From Bacteroidota bacterium (lineage in GTDB: Bacteria; Bacteroidota; Bacteroidia; JAADEI01), in contig WFXT01000238.1 in NCBI GenBank assembly GCA_015490475.1, positions 1 to 14,799 on the forward strand: 14,799 bases of DNA, read 5' to 3'. Made by a program: the position numbers and the translations under genes. The notes under the pieces are model-generated. The model was not told where the DNA came from, made no database searches, and saw only the letters and a program-made list of their open reading frames with translations. Positions 1 through 7,827 of this stretch are shown one piece after another; the stretch's first letter is position 1, and every line of letters starts with the position of its first letter.

Positions 1-789
1 GGCTTTGACCTTCCCAAGAACTTCAACTATCCTTACAAGGCACAGAACGTCGGCGATTTCTGGAAACGATGGCACATGTCTCTGTCCAACTGGCTTAAAG
101 ACTATCTCTATATACCGCTTGGTGGCAACAGACACGGCAGCATAGGTTCTTTCATAGTGGTTCTGATAATTGCAATAGTGATATTCTTTCTCGCTAAAAA
201 CCAATTATGGATTATAATGACACTGGTATGGACACTTGTGATAATAGGTTTGCTTTATATATACCCCCGCACCAGAAGACATGTCACAACAAACATTAAC
301 CTGATGCTCACTATGTTGCTTGGAGGTCTATGGCATGGTGCAAGCTGGAATTTTGTCATCTGGGGCGGTCTTAATGGAATAGGACTTGTAATCTATAAAT
401 ACTGGCGGAAGATAAGTCCCTTTACAGGGACTAAAAATCCTATAGCTATAGTTTTTGCTGTCTTGCTAACCTTCACGTTCATCACTTTCACAAGATTATG
501 GTTCCGTGCCCCTGATACCCAGACGGTTGATTTCATGCTCTACCAAATAGTTAATCACTTTGACCTATCTATTATACCTGAGGTTATCAAAGGTTACTGG
601 TTATTTTTCTTTTTATTTGTTCTGGGCATGGTTTTGCACTGGCTGCCCCAATCAATAAAGGATTCATGGCAAAGATTTTTTGAGAATGTTCCTTTCATTG
701 TGCATGTGATAGCATTCTTCATCACGGTAATTATAGTATATCAGGCTGCTGCGGCAGGCTTGCAACCGTTTATCTACTTCCAGTTCTGA
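1..789 (+). CDS. MBOAT-family membrane O-acyltransferase (AlgI/DltB-like), 5' end missing
   Basis: The reading frame is open from base 1, so the N-terminal part lies outside the window; 262 residues are visible. Family members transfer acyl (often acetyl) groups across the inner membrane onto surface polymers. The conserved segment FWKRWHMSLSNWLKDYLYIP, followed by LGGNRHG, spans about bases 58-138. The motif GGLWHGASWNF contains the expected catalytic histidine (codon 334-336), followed by WGGLNG. Most of the rest is hydrophobic membrane segments, and the protein ends in a short hydrophobic tail. Between LGGNRHG and the catalytic motif there are about 50 extra residues with two hydrophobic stretches, longer than the short loop in AlgI. 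The acceptor polymer cannot be told because the upstream neighbours are not visible. The gene converges on pstB with a 37-base gap. Family assignment is secure; the specific role is not. Confidence 0.92.
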   Translation, partial: GFDLPKNFNYPYKAQNVGDFWKRWHMSLSNWLKDYLYIPLGGNRHGSIGSFIVVLIIAIVIFFLAKNQLWIIMTLVWTLVIIGLLYIYPRTRRHVTTNINLMLTMLLGGLWHGASWNFVIWGGLNGIGLVIYKYWRKISPFTGTKNPIAIVFAVLLTFTFITFTRLWFRAPDTQTVDFMLYQIVNHFDLSIIPEVIKGYWLFFFLFVLGMVLHWLPQSIKDSWQRFFENVPFIVHVIAFFITVIIVYQAAAAGLQPFIYFQF

Positions 790-826
790 TGTCTGAGTTC
801 CGACAAAACCGATACAAGGACTCTCT

Positions 827-1639
827 TTAACCCATTCTACCTGTAACGTAGCTCTCTGTTAAAGGATGTGAGGGAGCAGTGAGCAGTTTTTTCGTATCAC
901 TATATTCCACAAGATGCCCCAGATAGAAAAATGCGGCATAGTGACTCACTCGCCCCGCCTGATGTATATTATGAGTTACCAGAACCACTGTCATTTCCTT
1001 GCCAAGGTCAGAAATCAATTTTTCTATTCTGGTTGTAGCTATTGGGTCCAAAGCACTTGTGGGTTCGTCCATCAGGAGAACTTCAGGCTTTGTTGCCAGA
1101 GCCCTTGCAATGCAAAGACGTTGTTGTTGTCCACCAGACAAAGAATATGCATTATCTTTAAGGCGGTCTTTAACTTCTTCCCATAATGCAGCCTGCTGTA
1201 GTGCCCACTCAACAGTTTCGTCTAATATGCTTTTCTTTTTAATGCCACGAATACGAAGTCCGAAAGCCACATTATCGTAAATGGACTGAGGAAAAGGATT
1301 GGGCTTCTGGAAGACCATTCCTATTCGGCTTCTCAACTCTTCAATGGGTATTTCATTGCTATATATGTCAATGCCTTTAAAGAAAACCTTTCCTTCCAGC
1401 CTAAACCCTTCTATATAATCGTTCATCCTGTTCAATACCCTTAGGAATGTGGACTTTCCACACCCTGATGGACCGATCAGAGCAGTTACCCGTTTAGGCA
1501 ATATCTTCATTGAAATATTCTTCAACACATGCTTGGAACCATAATAAGCATTAATATTCTGTACGTCAATCTCTGCTTCTTCATCCGGAATATTGATTAT
1601 TGATTTTATTTGGTCGTAAGCCTTTTCTTCACTAACCAT
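827..1639 (-). CDS. pstB: Phosphate ABC transporter ATP-binding protein PstB
   Basis: This is the cytoplasmic ATPase that powers high-affinity phosphate import through the PstA/PstC permease. The 270-residue protein shows the full ABC set: Walker A GPSGCGKST (residues 56-64), Q-loop VFQKPNPFP (Gln111), signature LSGGQQQR (167-174), Walker B VLLMDEP (187-193) with the D-loop SALDP, and the switch histidine in VTHN (223). The MVFQKPNPFPQSIYDNVAFG stretch and the LNRMND segment after Walker A are typical of PstB rather than of other importers. The first 22 residues form a short acidic extension before the usual PstB start. It is the only pst gene here: upstream lies a terminator and an unrelated secreted protein, downstream the convergent MBOAT gene. 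The permease and binding-protein genes must therefore be elsewhere, unlike the common pstSCAB operon. No convincing promoter was recognised in the roughly 40 bases between the terminator and the start. Confidence 0.96.
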   Translation of the reverse strand: MVSEEKAYDQIKSIINIPDEEAEIDVQNINAYYGSKHVLKNISMKILPKRVTALIGPSGCGKSTFLRVLNRMNDYIEGFRLEGKVFFKGIDIYSNEIPIEELRSRIGMVFQKPNPFPQSIYDNVAFGLRIRGIKKKSILDETVEWALQQAALWEEVKDRLKDNAYSLSGGQQQRLCIARALATKPEVLLMDEPTSALDPIATTRIEKLISDLGKEMTVVLVTHNIHQAGRVSHYAAFFYLGHLVEYSDTKKLLTAPSHPLTESYVTGRMG

Positions 1640-1675
1640 TTTTCAGATCATCTTTTCTAACTGCTAATTTAGTAT

Positions 1676-1707
1676 AAAATAAAAAAGGGGAGGCATTACG
1701 CCTCCCC
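1676..1707 (-). terminator. Rho-independent terminator of the secreted-protein gene
   Basis: An 8-bp perfect GC-rich stem (GGGGAGGC at 1687-1694 pairing with GCCTCCCC at 1700-1707) encloses a 5-base loop. Read on the minus strand, the hairpin is followed by a T-rich run, TTTTTTATTTTAT. It starts 35 bases past the stop codon of the minus-strand gene at 1742-3448 and ends before the start of pstB, so it should separate these two genes into different transcription units. The plus-strand side has only a weak T-run (CTTGTTCTT), so termination is expected mainly in the minus direction. Confidence 0.9.
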
Positions 1708-1741
1708 CTTGTTCTTCACAACTAACCTTTTGACGAACTAA

Positions 1742-3448
1742 TTACCGGACATTAATTTTAACTATGTCAGTTCCCTTCATTGTAGTAACCTTAATGAAAT
1801 ACACTCCCTTACCAAATTGTCTCATGTCAAGCGTGTAAGTTCTTGTCTTCGTTGAAGCATCTGAAACCTGAACAACCTGCCCAGAAGTATTGATAACCTG
1901 AACCTGTTGTATAGCAGCATTAGAAATTATCTCAAACTCACTGCCTCCCTTAGTAACCAACGTAAATTGTTCAGAGACATCTGGTTTTTCTGCAGAAACG
2001 GGAGTTACAGAGACACTTGTGCACATAGTATCCACTTGCTGACATGTATTAAATGCATACTGGCAAACTTGATACGTTCCATCATTGTTATAAGTATAAG
2101 ACACTGAATCACCCCCAACTATAGTTGTTCCGTCACCAAAGTCCCAAACGATTGAATCTGCATATAGAGACGAATCAAGAACTGTTATAGTCAGCCCATT
2201 TGTGCTATAAGCAAACTGTGCCTGTGGCATTGTATCCACACATCCTGCAACAGTCATGTCAATATATAACCTAGCAGCAGTGTCAACAGGCAAGCCTATA
2301 ATTTGACCTGTTGTATCAACATAAACTCGCTGAGGCATAAATGCCATCAACACTGTATCTATCTGACAACCCGCACACAAAGTAGTTAGCGGAACATTCA
2401 CTGTCACCCAGTTATTACCAGTTTGCGGTAATGATGTGACTCCAAAATAAGCAGCATTTGAGCTATTAGCATCAGACAAAAGGATAACAAACGAAGCACT
2501 ATCTCCAGAATTGGGTGAAGTATATTTATAAGCGAAATCAAAATCAAATAAACTATTTGCTTCAAACACTTGGAACAGAGCATTATATGGAGTATCACTT
2601 ATATACTGTCTGTCTGCTGGTGCTACAACAGCCGCTACATTACCATACGGAGCTGCGCCGACATCAGCCTTAGATGTTGCACTTATTGTTGAAATGACTG
2701 ATCCAAACGGAGTAGGAGCTGCTATATGTTCAAAAGCAGCATCCACAATCCAATACTTGAAGGTATCAACACTTGGGTAATACCAATTCTCAAAGTCTGG
2801 ATTTAGTGGAAACGCACTATAATAATTACCACTTCCATCAAAAACGCTTATACTATCCAAAACAAGAGTACAACCAGGATTAACAGGACTAATCAAAAAC
2901 ACCCAGTATTTAACATTAGCTGCATATCCATAAGCGCTAAGATTAACATATATTGGAGCAGATGCAGAAGTGTAATTAGCAGCAGTTCCTCCAATATCTA
3001 TTATTCCAAAAGAAGATAAACCTAAAGTATCATCAAAACCCAGTACTAAGAGCGTTGCTGTATCCCCTACATTATTTGGAAAATACTTGTATCTAACTGA
3101 AAATGACCAAAATTCTAAAGAAGCAGGAGTATAGGTAGTGGGTAATGTAACTATTTGCATTCCGAAAAAGGTGTCAACTGGATCATTAGGCACCTCTATC
3201 CGTAAACCGTAGTTACCAGAGAAACCAGGTTGTTCTTGACTTATCCCGTAAGTGTATTGATCAAAGTAAAGTATCTTAAATGACTCCGTAGAGTGTTCCC
3301 AATTAGACGGTACAGGCACGCTTACCGTGCTGTACTGCTCAAAAGAAGCATTCGGAATTGTACCTCCACCTCCCTGCGCATTTGCAATTAAAACGGAAGC
3401 AATAATCATTGCTCCACAAAAACCTCCTTTCGCTATGATATTCCTCAT
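1742..3448 (-). CDS. Secreted multidomain protein with PKD domain and T9SS type A sorting domain
   Basis: A 568-residue exported protein of unknown function. Residues 1-24 form a signal peptide with likely cleavage at ANA|Q. Residues about 33-205 and 215-403 appear to be two copies of one beta-rich module. Each begins with an Asn/Phe-Glu motif (NASFEQ; NPDFENW), has a GN...VP/AP segment, then a YKY...GDTA/GDSA strand pair, and closes with a Leu/Tyr-x-Asp segment (LVLDSI; LYIDMT), as in carbohydrate-binding or concanavalin-like jelly rolls. Residues about 409-483 are a PKD domain with the hallmark VWDFGDGT. The last ~75 residues match a T9SS type A sorting domain: VQVINTSGQVVQV, LDMRQFGKGVYFIKV, ending KINVR. 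It is therefore expected to pass Sec, cross the outer membrane by T9SS and be released or surface-anchored. No catalytic motif was seen, so it may be an adhesin or binding protein. It has its own promoter and terminator, so it is probably monocistronic. Confidence 0.88.
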   Translation of the reverse strand: MRNIIAKGGFCGAMIIASVLIANAQGGGGTIPNASFEQYSTVSVPVPSNWEHSTESFKILYFDQYTYGISQEQPGFSGNYGLRIEVPNDPVDTFFGMQIVTLPTTYTPASLEFWSFSVRYKYFPNNVGDTATLLVLGFDDTLGLSSFGIIDIGGTAANYTSASAPIYVNLSAYGYAANVKYWVFLISPVNPGCTLVLDSISVFDGSGNYYSAFPLNPDFENWYYPSVDTFKYWIVDAAFEHIAAPTPFGSVISTISATSKADVGAAPYGNVAAVVAPADRQYISDTPYNALFQVFEANSLFDFDFAYKYTSPNSGDSASFVILLSDANSSNAAYFGVTSLPQTGNNWVTVNVPLTTLCAGCQIDTVLMAFMPQRVYVDTTGQIIGLPVDTAARLYIDMTVAGCVDTMPQAQFAYSTNGLTITVLDSSLYADSIVWDFGDGTTIVGGDSVSYTYNNDGTYQVCQYAFNTCQQVDTMCTSVSVTPVSAEKPDVSEQFTLVTKGGSEFEIISNAAIQQVQVINTSGQVVQVSDASTKTRTYTLDMRQFGKGVYFIKVTTMKGTDIVKINVR

Positions 3449-3469
3449 GGTTCTATCTTTTTCTAATTA

Positions 3470-3502
3470 CAAAATTATGACATCTTTTCATTTTGACGCA
3501 AA
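3470..3502 (-). promoter_or_regulatory. Bacteroidetes-type promoter of the secreted T9SS cargo gene
   Basis: On the minus strand TTTG (3502-3499) is followed after 21 bases by TAATTTTG (3477-3470), matching the Bacteroidetes primary sigma consensus TTTG - about 20 bases - TAnnTTTG. The -7 box ends 21 bases before the ATG at 3448, predicting a short leader of roughly 18 bases. Both elements and the position fit, but this is a pattern match only. Confidence 0.65.
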
Positions 3503-3532
3503 TTTCACCCAAAGGGTTTAAACAACGCTTAT

Positions 3533-3540
3533 TAACTTTG
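3533..3540 (+). promoter_or_regulatory. Possible -7 promoter box for the TPR-ribH pair
   Basis: TAACTTTG at 3533-3540 matches the Bacteroidetes -7 element TAnnTTTG and ends 16 bases before the ATG at 3557, predicting a leader of about a dozen bases. No good TTTG was found at the usual -33 distance, so only half of the promoter is recognisable. Its position in the 108-base divergent gap upstream of the TPR gene supports it. Confidence 0.5.
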
Positions 3541-3556
3541 CCTTAAATAAAATTAG

Positions 3557-4228
3557 ATGGTCATGGAACACCGAGAGGACATATTCACAAAGATTGAAGC
3601 CTTTGTATTAACGTATCCTAAACAAGTAGCAATAGTTGTGGGCGGGATACTTGCCATAGTCATAGGCATCATTGCATACAGGAACTTTTATGTCAAGCCG
3701 ATGAATGAACGGGCTCAGAAGCAAATATGGAGAGCAATACAATACTTTCAGATGGATTCGCTAAATCTGGCACTAAACGGAGATGGTTTATATCCGGGAT
3801 TTCTACAAATAATTGATAGATATAGTGGCACAGACGCTGCAAATACTGCTTCCTATTATGCAGGTATTTCTTATCTCAAGATGGGAATGTATGATGAAGC
3901 AATAAAATATCTTGAAGATAGTAAATTTGATGACCCATTCTTTGAGACTTTGAGACTTAAGGCTATTGGCGATGCCTATGCAGAGAAAGAGGATTACAAG
4001 AAAGCTCTCAAGTGGTATGTAAAAGCAATGAATAAAGCACCTAATGACCTAACTAATCCTGAATTATACAGACTGGTTGGCTTAATGAATGAACGGCTTG
4101 GTAATCTGGAAGATGCTCTTATTTTCTTCACAAAACTAAGAGAAGAGTATGGCAATACACCCGAAGGCATATATGCAGAAAAGTATATTGGACGAGTTAA
4201 AGCAGCTCTAAAACGGGAGAAGATATAA
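3557..4228 (+). CDS. Membrane-anchored tetratricopeptide repeat protein (YfgM-like)
   Basis: A 223-residue protein with a short charged N-terminus, one membrane segment (about residues 23-41, VAIVVGGILAIVIGIIAYRN) and a long soluble C-terminal part made of TPR-like helix pairs. Recognisable repeats include ASYYAGISYLKMGMYDEAIK (about 98-117), a unit around LKAIGDAYAEKEDYKKALKW (134-153) and a third around LVGLMNERLGNLEDALIFF (173-191). The architecture resembles YfgM, the periplasmic TPR partner of the SecYEG translocon, and similar proteins are annotated as TPR proteins in Bacteroidota. A chaperone or scaffolding role is inference. The gene directly precedes ribH (6-base gap) and is likely co-transcribed with it. 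ATG codons at 3557 and 3563 are both plausible; the second gives MEHREDIF. The exact function is unknown. Confidence 0.85.
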   Translation: MVMEHREDIFTKIEAFVLTYPKQVAIVVGGILAIVIGIIAYRNFYVKPMNERAQKQIWRAIQYFQMDSLNLALNGDGLYPGFLQIIDRYSGTDAANTASYYAGISYLKMGMYDEAIKYLEDSKFDDPFFETLRLKAIGDAYAEKEDYKKALKWYVKAMNKAPNDLTNPELYRLVGLMNERLGNLEDALIFFTKLREEYGNTPEGIYAEKYIGRVKAALKREKI

Positions 4229-4234
4229 GAACTT

Positions 4235-4789
4235 ATGGCAAAGGAAAGGAACACAGCGTTGCCAAAGCTTGATAACGTAAGACTGTTCAGCAAGCAAATT
4301 GCCGCATATATTGTCCACAGTAATTGGCACAAAACTATAATTGATAAAATGTGCGAAGGAGCCGTTAACATTCTTAATTATTATGGAATAAGAAATATCC
4401 ATATTATCCCTGTAAGTGGCACTTTTGAAATCCCTCAAATGGTTAGCCATATAATAAGATCTTTTATTCATAGACAAAGTCACAAGGAAAATGGCGAAGT
4501 TACACATGCTTTAATTATCACACTGGGAGTGGTCATTCAAGGCGAGACATATCACGATAAAGTAATATCATATAGCGTAGCGAATGCTATACAAAATATT
4601 GCTATTGCATATCCATCTGTTCCTATTGGGTTCGGAATCTTAACTGTTTACAACAAACAACAAGCTATTGAACGCTCCTTCGGAAACAACAACAAAGGAG
4701 TGGAAGCTGCCATTGCTGCTCTCACTCAATTAGACAAAATAATTTCTTTAGGATTCAGAATGGATAACCGAGGGCAAGTACAAAATTGA
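4235..4789 (+). CDS. ribH: 6,7-dimethyl-8-ribityllumazine synthase
   Basis: Lumazine synthase condenses 5-amino-6-ribitylamino-uracil with 3,4-dihydroxy-2-butanone 4-phosphate, the penultimate step of riboflavin synthesis in the cytoplasm. The 184-residue protein keeps the family landmarks: SNWHKTIIDKMCEGA near the N-terminus, the VSGTFEIP substrate loop (about 60-67), LGVVIQGETYH with the catalytic histidine at about 107, and ILTVYNKQQAIERS with the phosphate-binding Arg147, then NKGVEAAIAAL. After the histidine the usual HFDYV is replaced by HDKVI, which resembles the HDEYI form I associate with Bacteroidota. It is longer than the usual 155-160 residues because of an extended N-terminus, an insertion near residues 80-88 and a C-terminal tail. 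That tail (last ~11 codons) lies in the 35-base overlap with the convergent TamL-like gene. It follows the TPR gene by 6 bases. Confidence 0.95.
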   Translation: MAKERNTALPKLDNVRLFSKQIAAYIVHSNWHKTIIDKMCEGAVNILNYYGIRNIHIIPVSGTFEIPQMVSHIIRSFIHRQSHKENGEVTHALIITLGVVIQGETYHDKVISYSVANAIQNIAIAYPSVPIGFGILTVYNKQQAIERSFGNNNKGVEAAIAALTQLDKIISLGFRMDNRGQVQN

Positions 4790-7097
4790 AGAAAGGATAA
4801 GAATACCCGTGTTCTGCATAGAATTGTTGCTTCCACGTTCTATCAAACAACTTTGGGACCACTAATCTTTCTTGTTCTGGCAAAGCAGGGTCGTATATCT
4901 TCAATGCACCGTCTATTCTCAAGATGAAATAAACAAGATTTATTCTTAAGCCAAGTCCTCCCGCAACCGCTATTTCCTTCCAGAATCGGGACAGATTAAA
5001 TTCTCCCAAAGGCAAAGTTGAGTCTGGCTTCAAGAGCCATATATTTCCAGCATCTGCAAACAAGGCTCCCTCAATCATATTACCTGTGCCTAAACGATAT
5101 TCTATGTTACCTTCCAGATAAATATCTCCTGTCCTATCGCTGAAAAGCAAGCCTGTAGGTGACACATCGTAAGGGGTTCCTCCCGGACCTAAGGAACGAA
5201 CAGTCCATCCCCTCATGCTAACTGCTCCTCCCGCATAGAACTGCTTAAGATAAGGCAAGACAGAGCTTAGTCCGTAAGGGACACCTATTCCTCCGATGGC
5301 GCGGATGACAAGGTTTGTTTTGGGAGGCCAGAAGAATCTTATATATCGTCGCAGATCAACAGAGACCTTTACATATTGAGATATGGGCAAGTTACCATAA
5401 TCAACTTTCAAATATTTGTTAAGCAAGTATAACGAGTTGCCTGCAAAATCAAGGTCTATCGTCAAGAACCAGTATCTGCTCCACCCTTTGTAGAATTCAT
5501 CAATAAGAAAGCGATAACTACCCCCAAAAATAAGCTGGTCTTGAAGGCTTTTTCTAAGTCTGGGATTGTTCATAACAGTTTCATAATAAAGGTCTGATAT
5601 TGAAAACACTCTCAACCAATAGACAGACATCGGTGAAAACGAATGTTCTTTTAAAGGCAGCTTCTTATAGATGTAGTCCTCACGCTCACGCCATTTATAC
5701 AAAAATGCAGACTGAGCCTGTCCAAATGTTAATTCCGGTCTTTGTTCATAAGACAGGTCCCCCTGCAGTTGCGTTGTTGCGGTCAGAAGTGAGGTTTTGA
5801 CAAACGGAGCGACAAGTGTAGGAAAAGATAATCGGGCACTTGTTGTAACAGACCACAATCTGAAAATCCTGTTTTGACCCAATACCTGCAATTCCATACT
5901 AACTCTCCCTATCAGATTGAGTTCTTCGGAACCTTTGAAAAGATTTCTATTAGTATATGTCAGAGAAGAGGCAAAACCTGCTATAGTTGCAGTTCCTGTA
6001 TTGGCTTCTAAGTCTGCTATTAGTGAGCGTTGTGGCGACCTATCAAGGCAAACATACATATCAACAACAGTAGTATCCACCCGACGAAGAGTAACATTAG
6101 CATATCTGAATTGTGCAAGAGAAAGCAAGCCATTGTTCATTAATCGCTCTAACCGTTCATAATCGTACATGACACCTTTCTTATATGGTATTTTATTAAT
6201 GAGAACTTTCCATCTCATTAATGAAGGCGTGCGGGTGATTACATATATACTGCGTGACGAATCCACAAAAGAAATAGTATCAGCCCCCTTTCCAACAAGA
6301 CAGGACGAATTATCAGGTATAACATAAATATTCCTCAAGCTGTATTGTCTCAAGGCTACGGAGTCTTCTTTGACATGCATGTATATGTCAACTGAATGTT
6401 CTTTGTTATTGGTATCAATCTCATAATATATGAGGGAAGGATTGAAAAACACGTAAGCCTCGTTTCGCAACGTGGTTGTCCACCACTGCCTATCTTGTTC
6501 CAGCAATTCATAGGAAAAGGGACGCCTTACCTTGGCAGGATGTCCCATAAGGTGTTTTAGAAAGAGCCTGAATAATTTTCCTTTTCGAGGGGGGATGAAC
6601 TTTGTTATAATAAATTGAGGTCCCATATTTACATGATAAGTAACCAGTGCCAGAGAAATTCCCTTTCTTTCTTTAATGTCTATTCTAGTAGAAACATCTG
6701 CAAGCATGTATCCTTTGCGAAATAAGTATCTTTTCATTCGCCATGCTGACCGGGCCATCATGGTCGTATCTAACCATACTGGTTCTTCTCCCATTCGCCT
6801 AACCAACCACCTGTAAAATTTACCTTCTTTTTCTTTAAACAGAGTCCATATCGCAAGTCTCAAGGGAAAGACCCCAAGAAATTTTGTGTTTGGCAATGGC
6901 TTAGCGAGTGAATATAAATCCTGCTTCAATGCTGAAGATGCACCCTCTATCTTAACATCATATAACAATGGTTTATCAGAAGATAGGGAACGTGGGACTC
7001 CACAAGATTGCGTTAATAAAGTTAACAACCACCAAAAGCTTACAACCAGAAAACTATGCTTACCAAGAAGGAAATAGCTTATATTAAAAAATTGCAA
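4755..7097 (-). CDS. tamL: Omp85-family outer membrane assembly protein, lipoprotein type (TamL/BamA-like)
   Basis: A large outer-membrane protein of the BamA/TamA superfamily, expected to insert or assemble beta-barrel proteins. The frame contains a lipoprotein-type signal (FLVVSFWWLLTLLTQSC, lipidation Cys encoded at 7002-7004), then a POTRA-like region of about 320 residues. The C-terminal barrel carries the loop-6 motif AVSMRGWTVRSLGPGG, an ALFADAGNIW strand typical of Omp85 proteins, and a terminal Phe (LALGYPF). A lipidated TamA relative is the form called TamL in Bacteroidota; the usual partner TamB is not in the window. The start is uncertain. The only ATG before the lipobox (7172) lies 117 bases inside the divergent methyltransferase gene and would place Cys at residue 57, too deep for a lipoprotein signal. 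A TTG at 7097 places it at residue 32 and is used here. The 3' end overlaps ribH by 35 bases. The family is certain; TamL versus another Omp85 is likely but not proven. Confidence 0.87.
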   Translation of the reverse strand: MQFFNISYFLLGKHSFLVVSFWWLLTLLTQSCGVPRSLSSDKPLLYDVKIEGASSALKQDLYSLAKPLPNTKFLGVFPLRLAIWTLFKEKEGKFYRWLVRRMGEEPVWLDTTMMARSAWRMKRYLFRKGYMLADVSTRIDIKERKGISLALVTYHVNMGPQFIITKFIPPRKGKLFRLFLKHLMGHPAKVRRPFSYELLEQDRQWWTTTLRNEAYVFFNPSLIYYEIDTNNKEHSVDIYMHVKEDSVALRQYSLRNIYVIPDNSSCLVGKGADTISFVDSSRSIYVITRTPSLMRWKVLINKIPYKKGVMYDYERLERLMNNGLLSLAQFRYANVTLRRVDTTVVDMYVCLDRSPQRSLIADLEANTGTATIAGFASSLTYTNRNLFKGSEELNLIGRVSMELQVLGQNRIFRLWSVTTSARLSFPTLVAPFVKTSLLTATTQLQGDLSYEQRPELTFGQAQSAFLYKWREREDYIYKKLPLKEHSFSPMSVYWLRVFSISDLYYETVMNNPRLRKSLQDQLIFGGSYRFLIDEFYKGWSRYWFLTIDLDFAGNSLYLLNKYLKVDYGNLPISQYVKVSVDLRRYIRFFWPPKTNLVIRAIGGIGVPYGLSSVLPYLKQFYAGGAVSMRGWTVRSLGPGGTPYDVSPTGLLFSDRTGDIYLEGNIEYRLGTGNMIEGALFADAGNIWLLKPDSTLPLGEFNLSRFWKEIAVAGGLGLRINLVYFILRIDGALKIYDPALPEQERLVVPKLFDRTWKQQFYAEHGYSYPFFNFVLALGYPF

Positions 7098-7805
7098 ACC
7101 AGTTCCCGATTTAGAAAAGCTGAAAAGAAGTTTGTTGCAGAAACTCCCAAAGTTATTTCCTCTTTGCTTCATTCTAACGTAAAAATAGAGAGAATCTACG
7201 CCACGGAAACGTGGAAAGAATCTTTTTTACACAATTCCAAAATCCCAGTAAAGGTTGTATCAGAAAAGGACTTAAAAAGAATATCCTCCCTCACCACCCC
7301 GAATCAAGTCCTGGCAATAGCCCAAATTCCGGAAGTGCCTCTTCCAAAGCAATTACCAGACAATTGGTACATCTATCTGGACAGTGTTCGCGACCCTGGT
7401 AACATGGGAACAATAATAAGGCTATGTCATTGGTTCAATATTCCGTACCTATTCGGGTCTCCCGACTGCGTTGATGTATATAATCCCAAAGTAGTTCAGG
7501 CTTCTATGGGTTCAATAGGATTTGTTAAGTTCTTTCCTCTCCCAATTTTAGAATTACACAAAACCTATCCCGATTTTTCAATATTCTGCACATCAACCAG
7601 AGGAAACCCCATAAATGAGTTAAAACTACCTGCTAAGGGTATTATTATAGCAGGAAATGAAAGTCACGGCATTTCCAGAGAAGCCCTTCGTATTTGCCAT
7701 AGTTTAATAAGTATCCCCCGCTTCTCAGACAATATTGATTCTTTAAATGTTGCCGTTGCAACAGCTATAACACTTTCATATATCAAATTATGCAGAAGTC
7801 AATAG
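7056..7805 (+). CDS. TrmH/SpoU-family RNA 2'-O-methyltransferase
   Basis: A SPOUT-class S-adenosylmethionine-dependent enzyme that 2'-O-methylates ribose in rRNA or tRNA. The 249-residue protein has an N-terminal substrate-binding domain of the RlmB/TsnR type (LQTSSRFRKAEKKFVAETPK, about 14-33, then a beta/alpha fold with SSLTTPNQVLAIAQ). The knotted catalytic domain shows all three SpoU motifs: DSVRDPGNMGTIIR (109-122, with Asn116 and Arg122), IIIAGNESHGIS (196-207) and IPRFSDNIDSLNVAVA (220-235, with Ser229-Leu-Asn). The start at 7056 gives the normal N-terminus of this subfamily (MLTKKEIAYIKKLQ), which supports it even though it overlaps the 5' part of the divergent TamL-like gene. The RNA target nucleotide cannot be told from sequence. 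The 3' end converges on porP with a 22-base gap. Confidence 0.93.
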   Translation: MLTKKEIAYIKKLQTSSRFRKAEKKFVAETPKVISSLLHSNVKIERIYATETWKESFLHNSKIPVKVVSEKDLKRISSLTTPNQVLAIAQIPEVPLPKQLPDNWYIYLDSVRDPGNMGTIIRLCHWFNIPYLFGSPDCVDVYNPKVVQASMGSIGFVKFFPLPILELHKTYPDFSIFCTSTRGNPINELKLPAKGIIIAGNESHGISREALRICHSLISIPRFSDNIDSLNVAVATAITLSYIKLCRSQ

Positions 7806-7827
7806 CTCTGGGGTTTTTATCATTTCT

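Noticed and set aside
914..1280. Plus-strand open frames of 90 and 93 residues.
   Set aside because: They lie entirely antisense to pstB, have no family resemblance and overlap each other; the minus-strand frame shows every ABC ATPase motif.
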